Source of the DNA: Galerina marginata | Taxonomy: Eukaryota; Basidiomycota; Agaricomycetes; Agaricales; Galerinaceae | DNA: 64,000 bases | NCBI GenBank assembly: GCA_023014335.1 | Contig: JAECYW010000002.1 | Span: 930,001 to 994,000, forward strand | Direction: 5' to 3' | In this document: one piece after another, positions 39,201 through 50,240 of the stretch | Position numbering within the stretch: position 1 is the first letter of the stretch | Layout of the letters: each line of letters begins with the position of its first letter | Translations under genes and position numbers: made by a program | Notes under the pieces: model-generated | What the model saw: the letters and a program-made list of their open reading frames with translations, nothing else | Database searches by the model: none | Told to the model about the DNA's origin: nothing

Positions 39201-40718
39201 TGTTTGACTTTTTTAGTTTGCTACAACGATGAATCATTAGCGTGGATGATTGAAAGCTCTAGTAATATTCATACCCGAGATGGGTTTGGTTTAGGAGGAG
39301 GTACTGGTGTTGAGTCCTTCTCGGGCGGTCGCTTCCTACTACGTTTCGAGGCTTGTGAAGGTTTCTTCGCTGGGAGGTTTGGTGGACTCGAGTCTCCCTG
39401 ACCCCAAGATGACGGGCCAGGCTGTGGCAAGATCGCGACGCCACTGGGTAGAAGGCCACCTGGGACTGCATCTGGTAAGAAATCTTTAAATTCAGCCAAC
39501 AGGTCCGGAGCATCTTTGAACAACATTTGCACTTGGACGTATACTTGAGACTAAAGGAGCCAGAAATCAGCTCGCAAGAATCTCCGCGGACAAAAATAGA
39601 TTAGACTCACGTCTTGGGCATGCCTCTGCTCCTTCTGGTATGTCTGTAGAATATCCAAGAAATTCTTGTAGGTGTTCGGGTCGTCTCCATAGCGAGCTTT
39701 TATCTTGTTCAGGTATTGGATGGCATGGTTAAATTCACCCGGCGGCTGTTTCTCAACGGGGTGGTTCTTGTTATTCAAGTTGTTGAGAACTGACGCGGCG
39801 GCAGGCGGTGGTTTGAGGATTTTGCAGTCCTGGTGAATACATAGGGTCAAATTGTGGTTGCCCGTGTGCCAGCTGGAAGCCATGTGGTGTGTGCGAACGC
39901 GAGCTGGGGCCACCGACAGCGTTTTGGAGAAGGGGTGTCGTAATCGGGTAGTGTGCTGAGTTGGCGTGAGGTGGAGGTGCAATACCAGACAATTCTCTGC
40001 CTGTTCGGGCTATAACGGCGTTGGTATTGGTGCTCTGAGTTGTGATCCCAAGTGGGGTGGTAACTGTTATTGTGTTGGGGTCGAGTGGATCTAGGGAGAC
40101 TTCTATGCGATAACCCATAGGCAAAAAGGTGTTGAAGCCTTGGATGAGGTAGGGGTTGCCATGAAAGAGACGCGAGACGCGTTGTATGACGCCTGGAGTG
40201 TCAATTCTGTACCAAGACGAAGGTCAGAGGGGCCAGGTCATTTGAAAGGCGCCGTAGGCCCACCAGGAGGGTACTCACACCTGGCTCTTGAAGTCCTTCA
40301 TGATATCCAGAAACTGGTTGTAAACATCAGGATTGTCCTGGAACTGGTTCTTGACGGCATCGAGATAGCTGAGGGCGTCGGTGACATTCAACGGTCGGCC
40401 AACGTCTGGGGAATGCTGCTGTCCGGACGAGCTGGACTCTGCGGTCTCAGGGCGCGGTGTGGAAGGCTTTGAGGAACGGGGGTTCATGTCGTCTTGGATG
40501 GTCCGTGAAGAGTTTACAACATGAAGGAGCAGGGCGGGGTCAGTGAGGGAGATGGAGTTTGTCGGGATGACAGGGAGGTATGTAAGAGGACCTGCAGGGG
40601 CCAAAATAGATCTAGTCTCCGAAGATCTGTTCGCCATGTCCGTTAGCCGACCGCCAAGCTCGGCTTGCCCACTCTCCTTAGAGGCCAGCAAATTCGACAT
40701 GGCTATCGTTCCAGACAT
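36224..40718 (-). CDS. SIN3: Sin3-type transcriptional corepressor with three PAH domains
   Basis: Sin3 is the scaffold of the Rpd3 histone deacetylase complex. From the right: a Ser/Pro-rich start, PAH1 ([20 protein letters not shown]...[11 protein letters not shown]), a Gly/Pro linker, PAH2 ([20 protein letters not shown]...[12 protein letters not shown], then [21 protein letters not shown]), PAH3 ([30 protein letters not shown], then [18 protein letters not shown]). The HDAC-interacting region follows: [90 protein letters not shown]. Near the end come [13 protein letters not shown] and the conserved C-terminus ([18 protein letters not shown]) with stop at 36224. Start ATG candidates are 40718 and 40700. 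Short introns and some frame jumps are present. Confidence 0.94.
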
Positions 40719-40923
40719 CCATAAAATGCTGTCCTTGCGGTCGCGGTGCAATTTATCGAGCAGAACAGAACCAACAACGGAGGCAAATCACCGTGTGAAC
40801 CCTTATACGCCGTCAGATAAGATAAGATGAGATTGTGTGACTATGGTACAAGTGCATCAACAGATTTCAATAACTAAAGGAGTGACGCGGGCATTATGCC
40901 CTAAATAAATGGCCGAATTTTGG

Positions 40924-41994
40924 CTACGATTTTAGTATTTGAGGTTTGGAAGTCGGAGATTTGCTAGTTTCTATGTCAGATTCTGGAACGGCTTCTCGAA
41001 GAGGCGGTGATCTATACGCCACCGGAAGCGGCGGTACAGGCGGTGGGGCGAAATAAGGAGCGTCGTACGGTTGCGTCCGAAGAGGCAATGATCGTTTCTT
41101 CTCAACAAAACGGGGAAGTGAGGCATCAGATATTATGCCGAATTCTGACGCTAAAGATGAGTTTTCTATTCTGTGCAGTGAAAAGAAATCCTCACTTTCT
41201 TGAACGGGTACACTCGTCATCTTACGAAGCATTTTCCGTGTCTTGGGCTTCAACTCGCTCTTCACAGGAATCGTCAACATACCGTCACTGCTCGTTTGCT
41301 TGTGATGGGTACAGAGAGACAACGACGATGCTTGACATAATTGGGGTGAAGATTGCCGTCTTTGAAGCGGCTTGTCTTTACCCCACGATTTGAGGCCAAA
41401 TAATCGAAAGCCGGGACGTTCGTTACTGCTGCAACTTGCGGCACTCGAAGTGCTAGGTAGACGAGGATGCTGTTTCGGGAGTTGGAGGAACAGGGACAAC
41501 AAAGGGTTGGGGAACTGCGACTTGAGGCTCTATCTTCGCTGTAAAATCAGCGGATGTTCTCCCGGAACGTAGATTGTCGGTAGAACCAAAGTAATCAATT
41601 GTGATAATGGGAATCATGGACTTTGATCGACGGAGTGAATGAGGCCTAGTTCTCTGTTTCTCGGAAGAAGTCTCCTTTGGCTTTGCAGGAGAAGATGCGG
41701 GTGGAGGTTTTGATGCTTTCGGAGACTTGTCAGAGACACTGCGCACCAGATGGCGACCTCGACTGCCCGACGGAAGGTGAGGTCGGGTATGTAAGGGGAT
41801 TGTGGGCACATTCTGAGCATTAGTGCGGTGGAACACGCTGAACAGGGCAGCGAGCACACTCTGTGAGTGATGATTAATCAGTATCTTATTTTGGACAGAG
41901 GACAAGGAACACTTACCAAAGAGAACCCTAGTGATGCGTAGAGAAGCCCAGCGGCGTTCACTAGTATTCCATGAGAACGGGTATCGGTGTCCAT
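40924..41994 (-). CDS. Single-pass membrane protein, paralogue of the 10010-11386 gene
   Basis: The ATG at 41994 gives MDTDTRSHGILVNAAG and a hydrophobic span LLYASLGFSL. An intron (donor GTAAGTG, acceptor CACTCACAG) links to SVLAALFSVFHRTNAQNVPT, completing one transmembrane helix. A basic, Pro/Ser-rich tail follows (SLRRSKSMIPIITIDYFGS, RPGFRLFGLKSWGKDK, RKMLRKMTSVPVQ), ending in a segment with YDAPYFAPPPVPPLP and KSPTSKPQILKS at 40924. The intron position in the helix and the YxAPYFAxPP motif in the tail are shared with the 10-11 kb gene, so the two are paralogues. Frames change near 41450-41470, where another intron or an indel must lie. The function is unknown. Confidence 0.72.
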
Positions 41995-43518
41995 GTCGAA
42001 TCTCGAATCGACGTCGTTGAACACAAATGCAAAGGGCTCGCTTCGGGAGGAACAGGGTGGGTGAGATGAGGCGGAAGAGTTAATTGGTAGTGTTTCCCAA
42101 CAGCTTGATATGATGAAGGAGCCACTGATTCAGCTGCTACCCCAGCCTTCAAAGTTCTGCAGCCTTCTGCTCACAAGGTGTCGCAACCGGAATCAGATCA
42201 AGATGCTGCGACGGCGCAGTTGCCCGGCGCCTTCGTGATGCAGATGGCAGCCTGTGAGGGGAAGAAAGCTGCTCAGCCATGGTTGCCACCCAGCTATAAA
42301 ATAGGTCGGTAAATGTATTCATTACGTATCCCGGCATGATTTTTAATAGTGCCCAAGTCAGGGTCACCGGTTGACACATCGTAGCCGGGAATCCAAGTCC
42401 GGCGGGCGCTGTTCGAACTTGGTTCCTCCCACATAGCCAGTAGTGTCCTCACGCCTTGAGGCTAGCGAATTGACCTTTTTGGTTTGCCTGGCTTTGGTGG
42501 TCTTGAAACTTCAATGATGTTGCGGCCGTAACGCCAGCACTTCAACGCCTTCGGTTTGGGATTGAGAACTTGCTGTCAAGAATATCAAAGCATTGGATTA
42601 TCTGGGAAGGAACCTGTCTCCGATACCGACTAACTTGATATGAAAAAGGGTATGTTTTTTATACTTGCCCTCGATCGAATCACAGGGACCGACATGGCGT
42701 CGGTGTCTTCTTGTGTTAAACCAGTCCAGGGATATATATTCAAAGAGGTCTGAAAAACCTCAGCCATGTTTTACCACTGGCACTCCGAGTCTGTAGAGCT
42801 GAAGTCGGAGATGCAAGGTCTGATTAAGCGAGCTACGTAGTGTTTCATGGATCCATACCTACTTACCCCGGTTCATTTTGTATTTGAGGCATATTTCCTC
42901 GATACCCGCAGTTACAAAGAATATGACGGAACAGAGTTCATTCGTGGATAGTGTCCGGACGTTCATCATCTATGACTCTGCCAGTGGCCGGCGAATGCAA
43001 CACTCATATGGTCCTCCATTTTCTATGCAGTGTCTCGGACCACCAATGACGATACCGGCCACTGCGTCTCTGCGTTTTGAGACAGCCTTGAACTACGCCT
43101 GGAGGTGGGGCGTATTGTGTCATATCGTTGTACTGGCGGATCGGCGTCATCGGGAAGCGCAATAATTTGCATTGCAGGAAAAAATTGCGTTGTGGTTGGA
43201 GTTGGTTGGAGTCGGGATCTTGGAGTCAAGGATATCCGGGCTGTTCATTGGTAATTCATGGGTCAGAAGGGTGAAATCGGAGAATTTCAGTCCACACTGG
43301 AGAGCCACGAAATTTCGAGGAGAGGAGGAACAAGCCCGTGACTGCGAGAGGCAGTGAAAGCGGTGCTGATGGTTTCCTGATTTGGGCAGGTAGAGCGCTT
43401 CACTTGCTCCCCACCCAACCGTCCCCTCTCTTCTCCTTTCTCATAGATCCGTCCTATAGTCTTATCCGTTTTAAACGTTTGACTCAGGCAGCTAACTCGG
43501 TCTCTTACTTACCCAATC
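41995..43518. other. Divergent intergenic region of 1.5 kb, no gene seen
   Basis: Short open frames (42149-42379 minus, 42878-43165 plus, 43023-43229 minus) have no conserved features. The right end before 43519 is pyrimidine-rich, as expected for a fungal promoter and 5' UTR (43410-43460). Confidence 0.4.
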
Positions 43519-45324
43519 ATGGGCATCATACGCCCAGCTACACCAGGCTTCCTCGTCACTTTGGTTGCCACGGTCCTTTTAGCAGTCGTTTCGTTCTGCG
43601 TTCCCTATTTCAAGTCCATCTTCTTCCTTAAAGCAAGCATTACAGTCAACAACGTCAGTGGGAACATCACTTTTGGGACATTGGGCTACTGTTTGGAGTT
43701 GTCAAATGGCACTACATGTTCGAAACCTTCCATCGGTTATGAACTCGGTACGACACCCTATTAACCTCTTGCGGCTTATCGAACCCTTACTTTCTTCGAA
43801 AAAGACATCAATGGCCTTGTTGGAAACAAGCTGCCAATAGAAATTCCACAAGTAGTCGTTAAATGGCTAACATACGCCCTATTCCTCCATGTAATTGCCC
43901 TCATTGGCGCAGCTGGATCTGCTGTCTTCGGCCTCTTGGCTCACGTCCGTGAGATGTCGATGGCATGTTGCAGCACCTTCATCTCCGGGTTTGCAGCGGT
44001 GGTGGCCATGCTCGCCTTTATCTTCGACCTTGTCCTATTTTTCGTGGCGAAAGCCCGCATTAGCAAAGTGGGAACGGCGCAGATGGGAAATGCAATCTGG
44101 TTGACACTCGCAGCCTGGCTCCTCCTATTCTTCAGCGGATGTTTCTACAGCCTTGGAAGATGTTGCATTCAAAACCGACCCAGAGCACCCGGAGGACATT
44201 CGAAGTACGGGTCCAACAAAGACCCAGAAGCAGTGCCAGGGCCCAATAAAGACTACACAGAGCAACTGCGTCTAGACGCCGTCAAAGCAGAGGCAGACCG
44301 CAAAGCACGACAGAAGACCGCCGAAGTGGGACTACCTGCCTTCGGATCGGAGACGCAGCCCCTCACTGGTCGCGTAGAAGGCGACCATGTCTACCTTGAT
44401 GGCGATGAACATGGCAGTCAAACCCATCTCACGGCATCAGCAGTGCCTCCCGCTCGGCAACAGGGATATGCAGGCGGATACGTCCAGGGAGCTCCTGGTA
44501 GCCGTGCTATGGACGACTATTACTCGCCTCAGACTCCCTCGAACTCGAACAACACGTATCCTCCGCAGAATCTCCACCGTCAGCCAAGTGGATATGCGCC
44601 TTCGACCTATACAGCCAACGTCCCGCACTCTCCTCCGCCGCAGCATGCCGCTGGATACGGAGCATCACCATATGCCTACAATACCCCACTGACAACCTCT
44701 CCTCCTCCCTCTAATCAACTTCTGGCGATTCCAGGCCAATACCCTCAAGACCAGTATGGACGAGAATATGGCCACTCCGCAAGCGGGACATCATGTATGT
44801 TTTTCATTGATCCGTCGTTGTCATGATTGAGTACTGACACTCTTGTTTCAGACCACACCGCCTCTTCTCATCACGAGCAACAAGCGTCAAGCTATTCGCA
44901 GTATGATCCTTACGCTGCACAATCGCCGCCGCAGCAACCCGCACATTACGCCGAACCTTCGTACAACCCCAGTCAATACGCCAACGAGCCACCTATGCCT
45001 CTACCTATAGGCTATGGCGCGTCCCATAATCAATACTACAACACATCTTCTTCGCCACCTCCTCAACAATATCAAAACGGGCGCAACTACACGCTTGGAG
45101 GTGATGGATATGGCGCCAACTCTGTGCCTCCTTTGCAAGAGCACGATGACTACTATGGTTCACAAGCCCAACCAACCATCAACACCAACGTTGGCTACGC
45201 TCATTCTGAGCAGACCAGCCCCGTGAGAGGACCACGGGCACAACCTAGGACGATCCCTGAGGATTCACCACCAGGTTACGAACCTGGGACATCCGGTGTC
45301 ACAGGTAACTGGGGCAAGCGGTAG
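43519..45324 (+). CDS. PalI/Rim9-like (SUR7 family) four-pass membrane protein, module copy 1
   Basis: The ATG at 43519 gives MGIIRPATPGFLVTLVATVLLAVVSF (segment 1), an outer loop with possible N-glycosylation sites (NVSG, NITF, NGTT) and a Cys pair (GYCLELSNGTTCSKP, as in SUR7/PalI proteins), then three more segments (LFLHVIALIGAAGSAVFGLL, FAAVVAMLAFIFDLVLFFVAK, WLTLAAWLLLFFSGCFYSLGRCC). A long cytoplasmic tail follows, rich in Pro, Tyr, Gln and Ser, ending GVTGNWGKR. Introns are 43748-43804 and 44795-44851, both keeping the frame. PalI/Rim9 proteins help the plasma membrane alkaline-pH sensor PalH/Rim21; the order of segments and the tail fit this class, but pH signalling by this copy is inferred. 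It faces the agmatinase gene 270 bases away. Confidence 0.88.
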
Positions 45325-45594
45325 GTTGTAGTTGTTTATACTGTACTGTTATCCCACCAGCGATACCACAACCCATCTTGCGCCTAGCTATATTTCTTGC
45401 TATCTTCCGGCTTTTATTTATTCTGTATACAAGATCAAGGACTTGTCTTTATTTTATCATGACCCCTTTTTATATGACTCGCCAGCTCTTCCAACTTGCG
45501 TGCTACCTTGAGATTCAAAAGCCAGGGAATGGATACCCATGTATGTAAATTCGGCTTCATCACGCCAGCATCTTCCACAATGGCAGTTCCTCAC

Positions 45595-47424
45595 CTAGAG
45601 TTCGGTTTTGAATTGCTTGTGATGTACTGGATGCTTCGGAGGCTCCTTGGTTAAGAACATGGACAAGAAATCATGGACGAAGTCAGCAGCCGCGATTCCA
45701 GTAATTTCGGCTGAAGAAAAAAAAAGATGTTCGTGAGGTGTGAGCTCAGTTCATCAAAATATTCGAATATCTTTTACCGTTGTCATAAGCTGGAGCAACC
45801 TCGACAATATCAGCACCACTGGAAAACAGTAGTGTCAGATGCAGGTGATTGACCCAAAGGGACTGAAATGGACTGACACGAAGTTGAGTCCCGCTAAACC
45901 TCGAATGATTCGCTTGAGTTCACGGGGCGTCCAGCCTCCAGCCTCTGGTGTACCGGCTACAATGTTGTCAGTGCTCCGCTGCTTAGCATGGAAGTCCAAG
46001 TCTCACTAGCAGGAGCTAGACCGGGATCTACATGTGTATAAGAAGGTTCAACCTCTGCCTTACGAAACCGGGAGGAAGGTTCTCACCAATTACATCGATA
46101 TCAAGACTATTTTAAAACGGTGTTAGATTGACCAATTTGAGGAGAAATATATATTGATAACTTGCCTCAAATAAACGGGGCTGTCGCCAATGCGCTGTCT
46201 AATTTTGGTGATGATGGTAGGGATTCCCAAGTCGTCTATGTCGTCTGTCGAGATTACCTGGAATCCAACTGACTCGTCGTTTGTTAGATCTTCAAATCCC
46301 TGGCAACACTGTGAGTGTTTATTCTTATTTGAAGGAATGGGCGCGATCTTACACCAAGCTTGCATCGGATGCCGGCAGTGAACACTATTGTTTGCAAGTA
46401 GACCTTCCTCTCGAGCAATGTAGAAAAATGTTCCATGAGTGATCCTGGATTGTTCGCTTGTTTGACCGGGATAAGCAGCCCAAGTGTCCTGCCGGAGTTC
46501 AGCCCCTTATTTGATGCGATTATAGAAAAGGCACTCTTGGAAGCCTTACCAGGTGTGCGTCAAAATGAATCACCGAGATAGGCCCATAAACCTTGTACAA
46601 GGACCGCAAAATCGGGAGTACCTGGTTAGAGATTGAATACACCGTAGCTGAAAATAACTGTATCACGCTCACAATGGTGTGATCGCCCCCAAGGCTGATC
46701 ATGAGGCACTCTCCTTGAGCTACAAGTCAAAAGAGGCAGGTTAACCTTACCTGACAATACGAGGATGCTCCATTCCGTCCTTCGCCATTAAGCTTGTGAT
46801 GGGCTGAGATTCTGGTCCTCGTGCAGCAATTCTTGCAAGCAGAGTAGAATAAGCTACCTCGATCTGATCGATTGCTAGAGCATTGTCGAATGGATTTATA
46901 GGAACCTTCAAACCAAACCTTTAACAGATAGCTTAAGACTCGATACCTGCACTCACATCGCCGCAATCTATAACCTTGTGACCTAGCGTATATGGGTTGT
47001 TTCCCCAAGAGAGTGTGTACCCTCGAATATCACGCTGTCTGCGGCTACCCGAGCGAATCGCAAACGGGCCAAAGCGCGCTCTAGGGGAAAAGGCGATAAG
47101 CACCGACGTCAGATTATCGGGATGGAAGTATAAATACCCAGGTCGGTAAGTGACTGCAGTGTCAAATGGCAAACCGAGAATGGCTATGTCAAACTCCGCC
47201 TCTTCGTTTTCCAAGCACCGGAAATATGGGAGGTGGGAGAAGGATAGAGGACCGGAGAAGGTTTGGTCGATTTGAGGGCCATATTTTTCTAGCCAGGTTT
47301 TCCCCGATTGCTCACCACCCTGACTGAAGAAATTCTGCTCATGGTCATCAAAAGAATGCTGCTGGTGTGCCAGAGAACGAAGAAACACAGCTGTTGTTAC
47401 TAGGATCCGCAATTTGAGGGCCAT
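45595..47424 (-). CDS. Secreted agmatinase-family ureohydrolase, module copy 1
   Basis: The ATG at 47424 gives a signal peptide (MALKLRILVTTAVFLRSLA, then HQQHSF). The ureohydrolase fold follows: [64 protein letters not shown], the metal-binding [104 protein letters not shown], ending KQFKTEL with stop at 45595-45597. All the Mn-binding His/Asp motifs are present. Ten or so short introns split it. The enzyme should release urea from agmatine or a related guanidino compound outside the cell or in the secretory path; the substrate is not certain. A TATA box lies about 70 bases upstream. Confidence 0.88.
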
Positions 47425-48281
47425 TTTGGAGAGGGATCTCTTGGTTCAGTTCAGAGATAAGATACAATCCGCCGCGTGGGCCAAAATGTCGTATATTTAT
47501 ACGGCGACGCCAGGTGTAGACTACGCGATAAGAGAGAGAGTCAACTCGTGCACCACCGAGGGAAGTTGCGGACATAGGACGCCGCTGGACCTTGACACAG
47601 ACGCATTGAGTTTAGGATTGAAATATTGAAGATCGAGGACGCAAAGCAGTTGTTGGTTACATCCAGAGGTTTTCGGTGTCTATTCGTGGGAAATATCTGA
47701 GCTAAGAACGGACTCAGCAAGTTGGACGGACTTGGTGCCAACCATCACCCCCGGCGGCCCCACCAATCCCTCTGCTCCTAACCGAGGCGCCCAAGAAGCT
47801 GCATCGTAAAATAGTTCGTAGCAGAGATCAGCTTGTACCTCCGAGTTGCCCTGGCTATCGCTCGACAACCCCAAAATCAATAACTACTATGAAGAATATT
47901 TGCCGTCATGATGTTAACTCCTTGATGTTCACCCCAGAGTTCAAGCTCTAGAAAGAACAGCTATCCCGCTGGGCCACGGTCGAAAAGTTGAGGGAAAACA
48001 TCCAACTTCTACCTCTGGGGAAAATGTCTATATAACTTCAACAAGCTCAAATCTAACCACTCAGGTGGTCGACGCGTATTACAGTCGGCCTCTCTGTCAT
48101 CAGATACCGCTCAAATATTTTTGACTGGCATCACCGAAGCCAGAACTTTGCTACCGTTAACCAATCACTCTTCTTGATCCATATAGTTATGCTCGCCTCG
48201 GTTTCTTGTGCTTTCTGCTTTCTTCTCTTCCTTCGCTTTTTGTGTCGTCAAACTCTCCCTGTGAGGACGACCCGCCGCCGT
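47425..48281. other. Divergent intergenic region between the two modules
   Basis: The stretch holds the agmatinase copy 1 promoter (TATA at 47494-47501) and the promoter or 5' UTR of the second PalI-like gene. Pyrimidine-rich sequence lies at 48205-48240. No gene is supported. Confidence 0.4.
47494..47501 (-). promoter_or_regulatory. TATA box of agmatinase copy 1
   Basis: TATAAATA on the minus strand lies 70-77 bases before the ATG at 47424. Confidence 0.5.
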
Positions 48282-49877
48282 ATGTCTGCTCCCCGTTCCT
48301 TGTACAAAGTATTGAGCGATCCCAGCCTCATTTTAATTACCTTCAACCTTTTCGCTCTGGTTTTCCTCTTTATATCTTCCTTTGGAACTCCGTTCAATAA
48401 CATTTCCTTACTCAATGCGAATGTTTGGGATACAACCGACGTTAAAACAGTGGCCATCGGTATTTTTGGATTCTGCCAGAAAACCAGTGGGTTGGAAACC
48501 TGTTCCAGTCCTAGTATAGGATACCGAGTCGGTTCGTAACATTACCTTACTTGATTATATTAGATGATGTTTAAAAGCCTTCTTAGACCTCCCCCTTCAC
48601 GTCGGCATAACCGCAGCCCCAATGCACCCCTCCGCGATCGTCCATGCCTTGTTTCTTCATGTCGTTGCTTTCGCACTGAGCCTTGTGGGACTCCCAGCTA
48701 TGTCCATCTTTCTTGGTAAATTCAGAAAACCTCTCTTCTTCCGATTCACCATCTTTGTGGGTATAACTGCCCTGGTGGCTTTCATAATCGACCTTGTGTT
48801 ATTTTTCTCTATACAAAAAACGCTGGCCGGAAATGGGACGGTGGCCATCGGGATTGGGACGTGGTTCACGTTAGTTGCTTGCATGATGCTCCTTGTAGGC
48901 GGATGTCTCTTCAAAGTACTGGCAACCGCACCTCCCGGGATGACCTAATGCTCAATCAAGGCAGGAGCGACATAGAGTTACTCAGACACACACTGCTCAA
49001 GACGTTGGGTTCTCATTCCCAGCAATCGCAACGACTTTCTGACACGGGAAACACCCCAACTCCAATTCGTGAAATAGTGACATCGAGCTTCAATACAGTA
49101 GAAAACCGACAGCCCTCCAGTGGTCAATCCCAAATTATCGAGGAAGAGGACGATGCAACTCCACGCCCATTCACAGATAATCAAAAGTTGCGTGGAATTT
49201 TGGTCAAAAAATCTGTTCCCTCTATCGATTCTTCCAAGCCAGCTCGCTCTCCCTTGGGATCTCCGAATGGATATGCCCCGTCGAGCTATCGCACCTATCG
49301 ATCCAGCTCCGTATATTCTACCCAGACCGCAGAAAACCTTAGCGCCGAACTCCTCGACATACCGCTCTCTCGTGCATCGTCTAATGTTCATCCGGCCAGT
49401 ACAAGGGAAACATCGCGACGATCTACTGTGGATCTCGGCAGAGCCCTGAGCTGGACCTCAGCTAGGAGTCGGTCAAGATCGAAGAGACCTCGTAGGGCAT
49501 TACTCCCATAGCGCGAATCTTTAAGATTGACCTATTTTATAGATAAGGTGGACGCCATCCTCCGGGCTATGCCCTCCACTTCGACACTGAGTTCATTCAT
49601 TCACGATCTTCCTCCTGTCCCTCGCGTCGAATCAGCCTATCACCCCTACTCCATTTTCACGACTGGAAGAGGTCGAGTGGCTGTCCCGCCTGTCCCTGTT
49701 CCCTCTGGTCATAGACAGGAACTGGCTACAGGAAGTGACTTGGCTGGACCATTGAAAGCCCTTCCTTTCGACGGCGACGCCACGATCATCGGACAAAATT
49801 CCCTGGACGATTATTCAGGCAGCAGAGCCCCCTCGGCTGCTTCTGTAAAGACTCAATTTGCGTCAAATATCGCGTGA
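48282..49877 (+). CDS. PalI/Rim9-like (SUR7 family) membrane protein, module copy 2
   Basis: The chosen ATG at 48282 gives MSAPRSLYKVLSDPSLILITFNLFALVFLFISSFG (segment 1), then an outer loop with NISL and FGFCQKTSGLETCSSPSIGYR, the same Cys pattern as copy 1 (the loop of copy 1 ends CSKPSIGYEL). After an intron (donor GTTCGT near 48537, acceptor TTAAAAG) come AFLDLPLHVGITAAPMHPSAIVHALFLHVVAFALSL, IFVGITALVAFIIDLVLFFSI, and WFTLVACMMLLVGGCLF. A Ser/Arg-rich tail follows (SDIELLRHTLL, SYRTYRSSSVYSTQ, SWTSARSRSRSKRP), and after another intron (near 49492-49541) KVDAILRAMPST to stop at 49877. A one-base frame jump near 48930-48960 is needed. Upstream in-frame ATGs at 48174 and 48189 exist. Confidence 0.8.
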
Positions 49878-50240
49878 ATAATGTGGGGAAAGGCGTTTCG
49901 ACAGATATGCTCGCTCCAAATATTTTCATTGATATTAAATCACCATACCGCCTGTGTTGTGCTAGGACAGCCATTATTCTTACTACACACACTTTCTCTA
50001 TTTCTGTGCCATCTTTAGTATCTAAACCCTTGATAATATCTGTTTAGGCTGGAAACCTCCAGGTCCTTAACTCTTCCTGCCGCCTTTGATTCTGGGACTT
50101 TTAAAGTGTTTTCGACCCACAAATTATAAAAACATGAGTAATTTGTAGATAATGAAGCAACGGGCGGTACTAGCGAATTTCCATAGCTAATTAGTCCTTG
50201 TAATAGCAACGTTGCACCGACGACAAAGCGCCCGTTTTAA
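49878..50240. other. Convergent intergenic region in module copy 2
   Basis: The AT-rich stretch between the 3' ends of the PalI-like and agmatinase genes of copy 2. No gene is supported; it matches the 270-base gap at 45325-45594 in copy 1 by position. Confidence 0.4.

Noticed and set aside
42360..42450. tRNA-like B-box (GTTCGAACT)
   Set aside because: No matching A-box, cloverleaf pairing or acceptor stem could be found around it.
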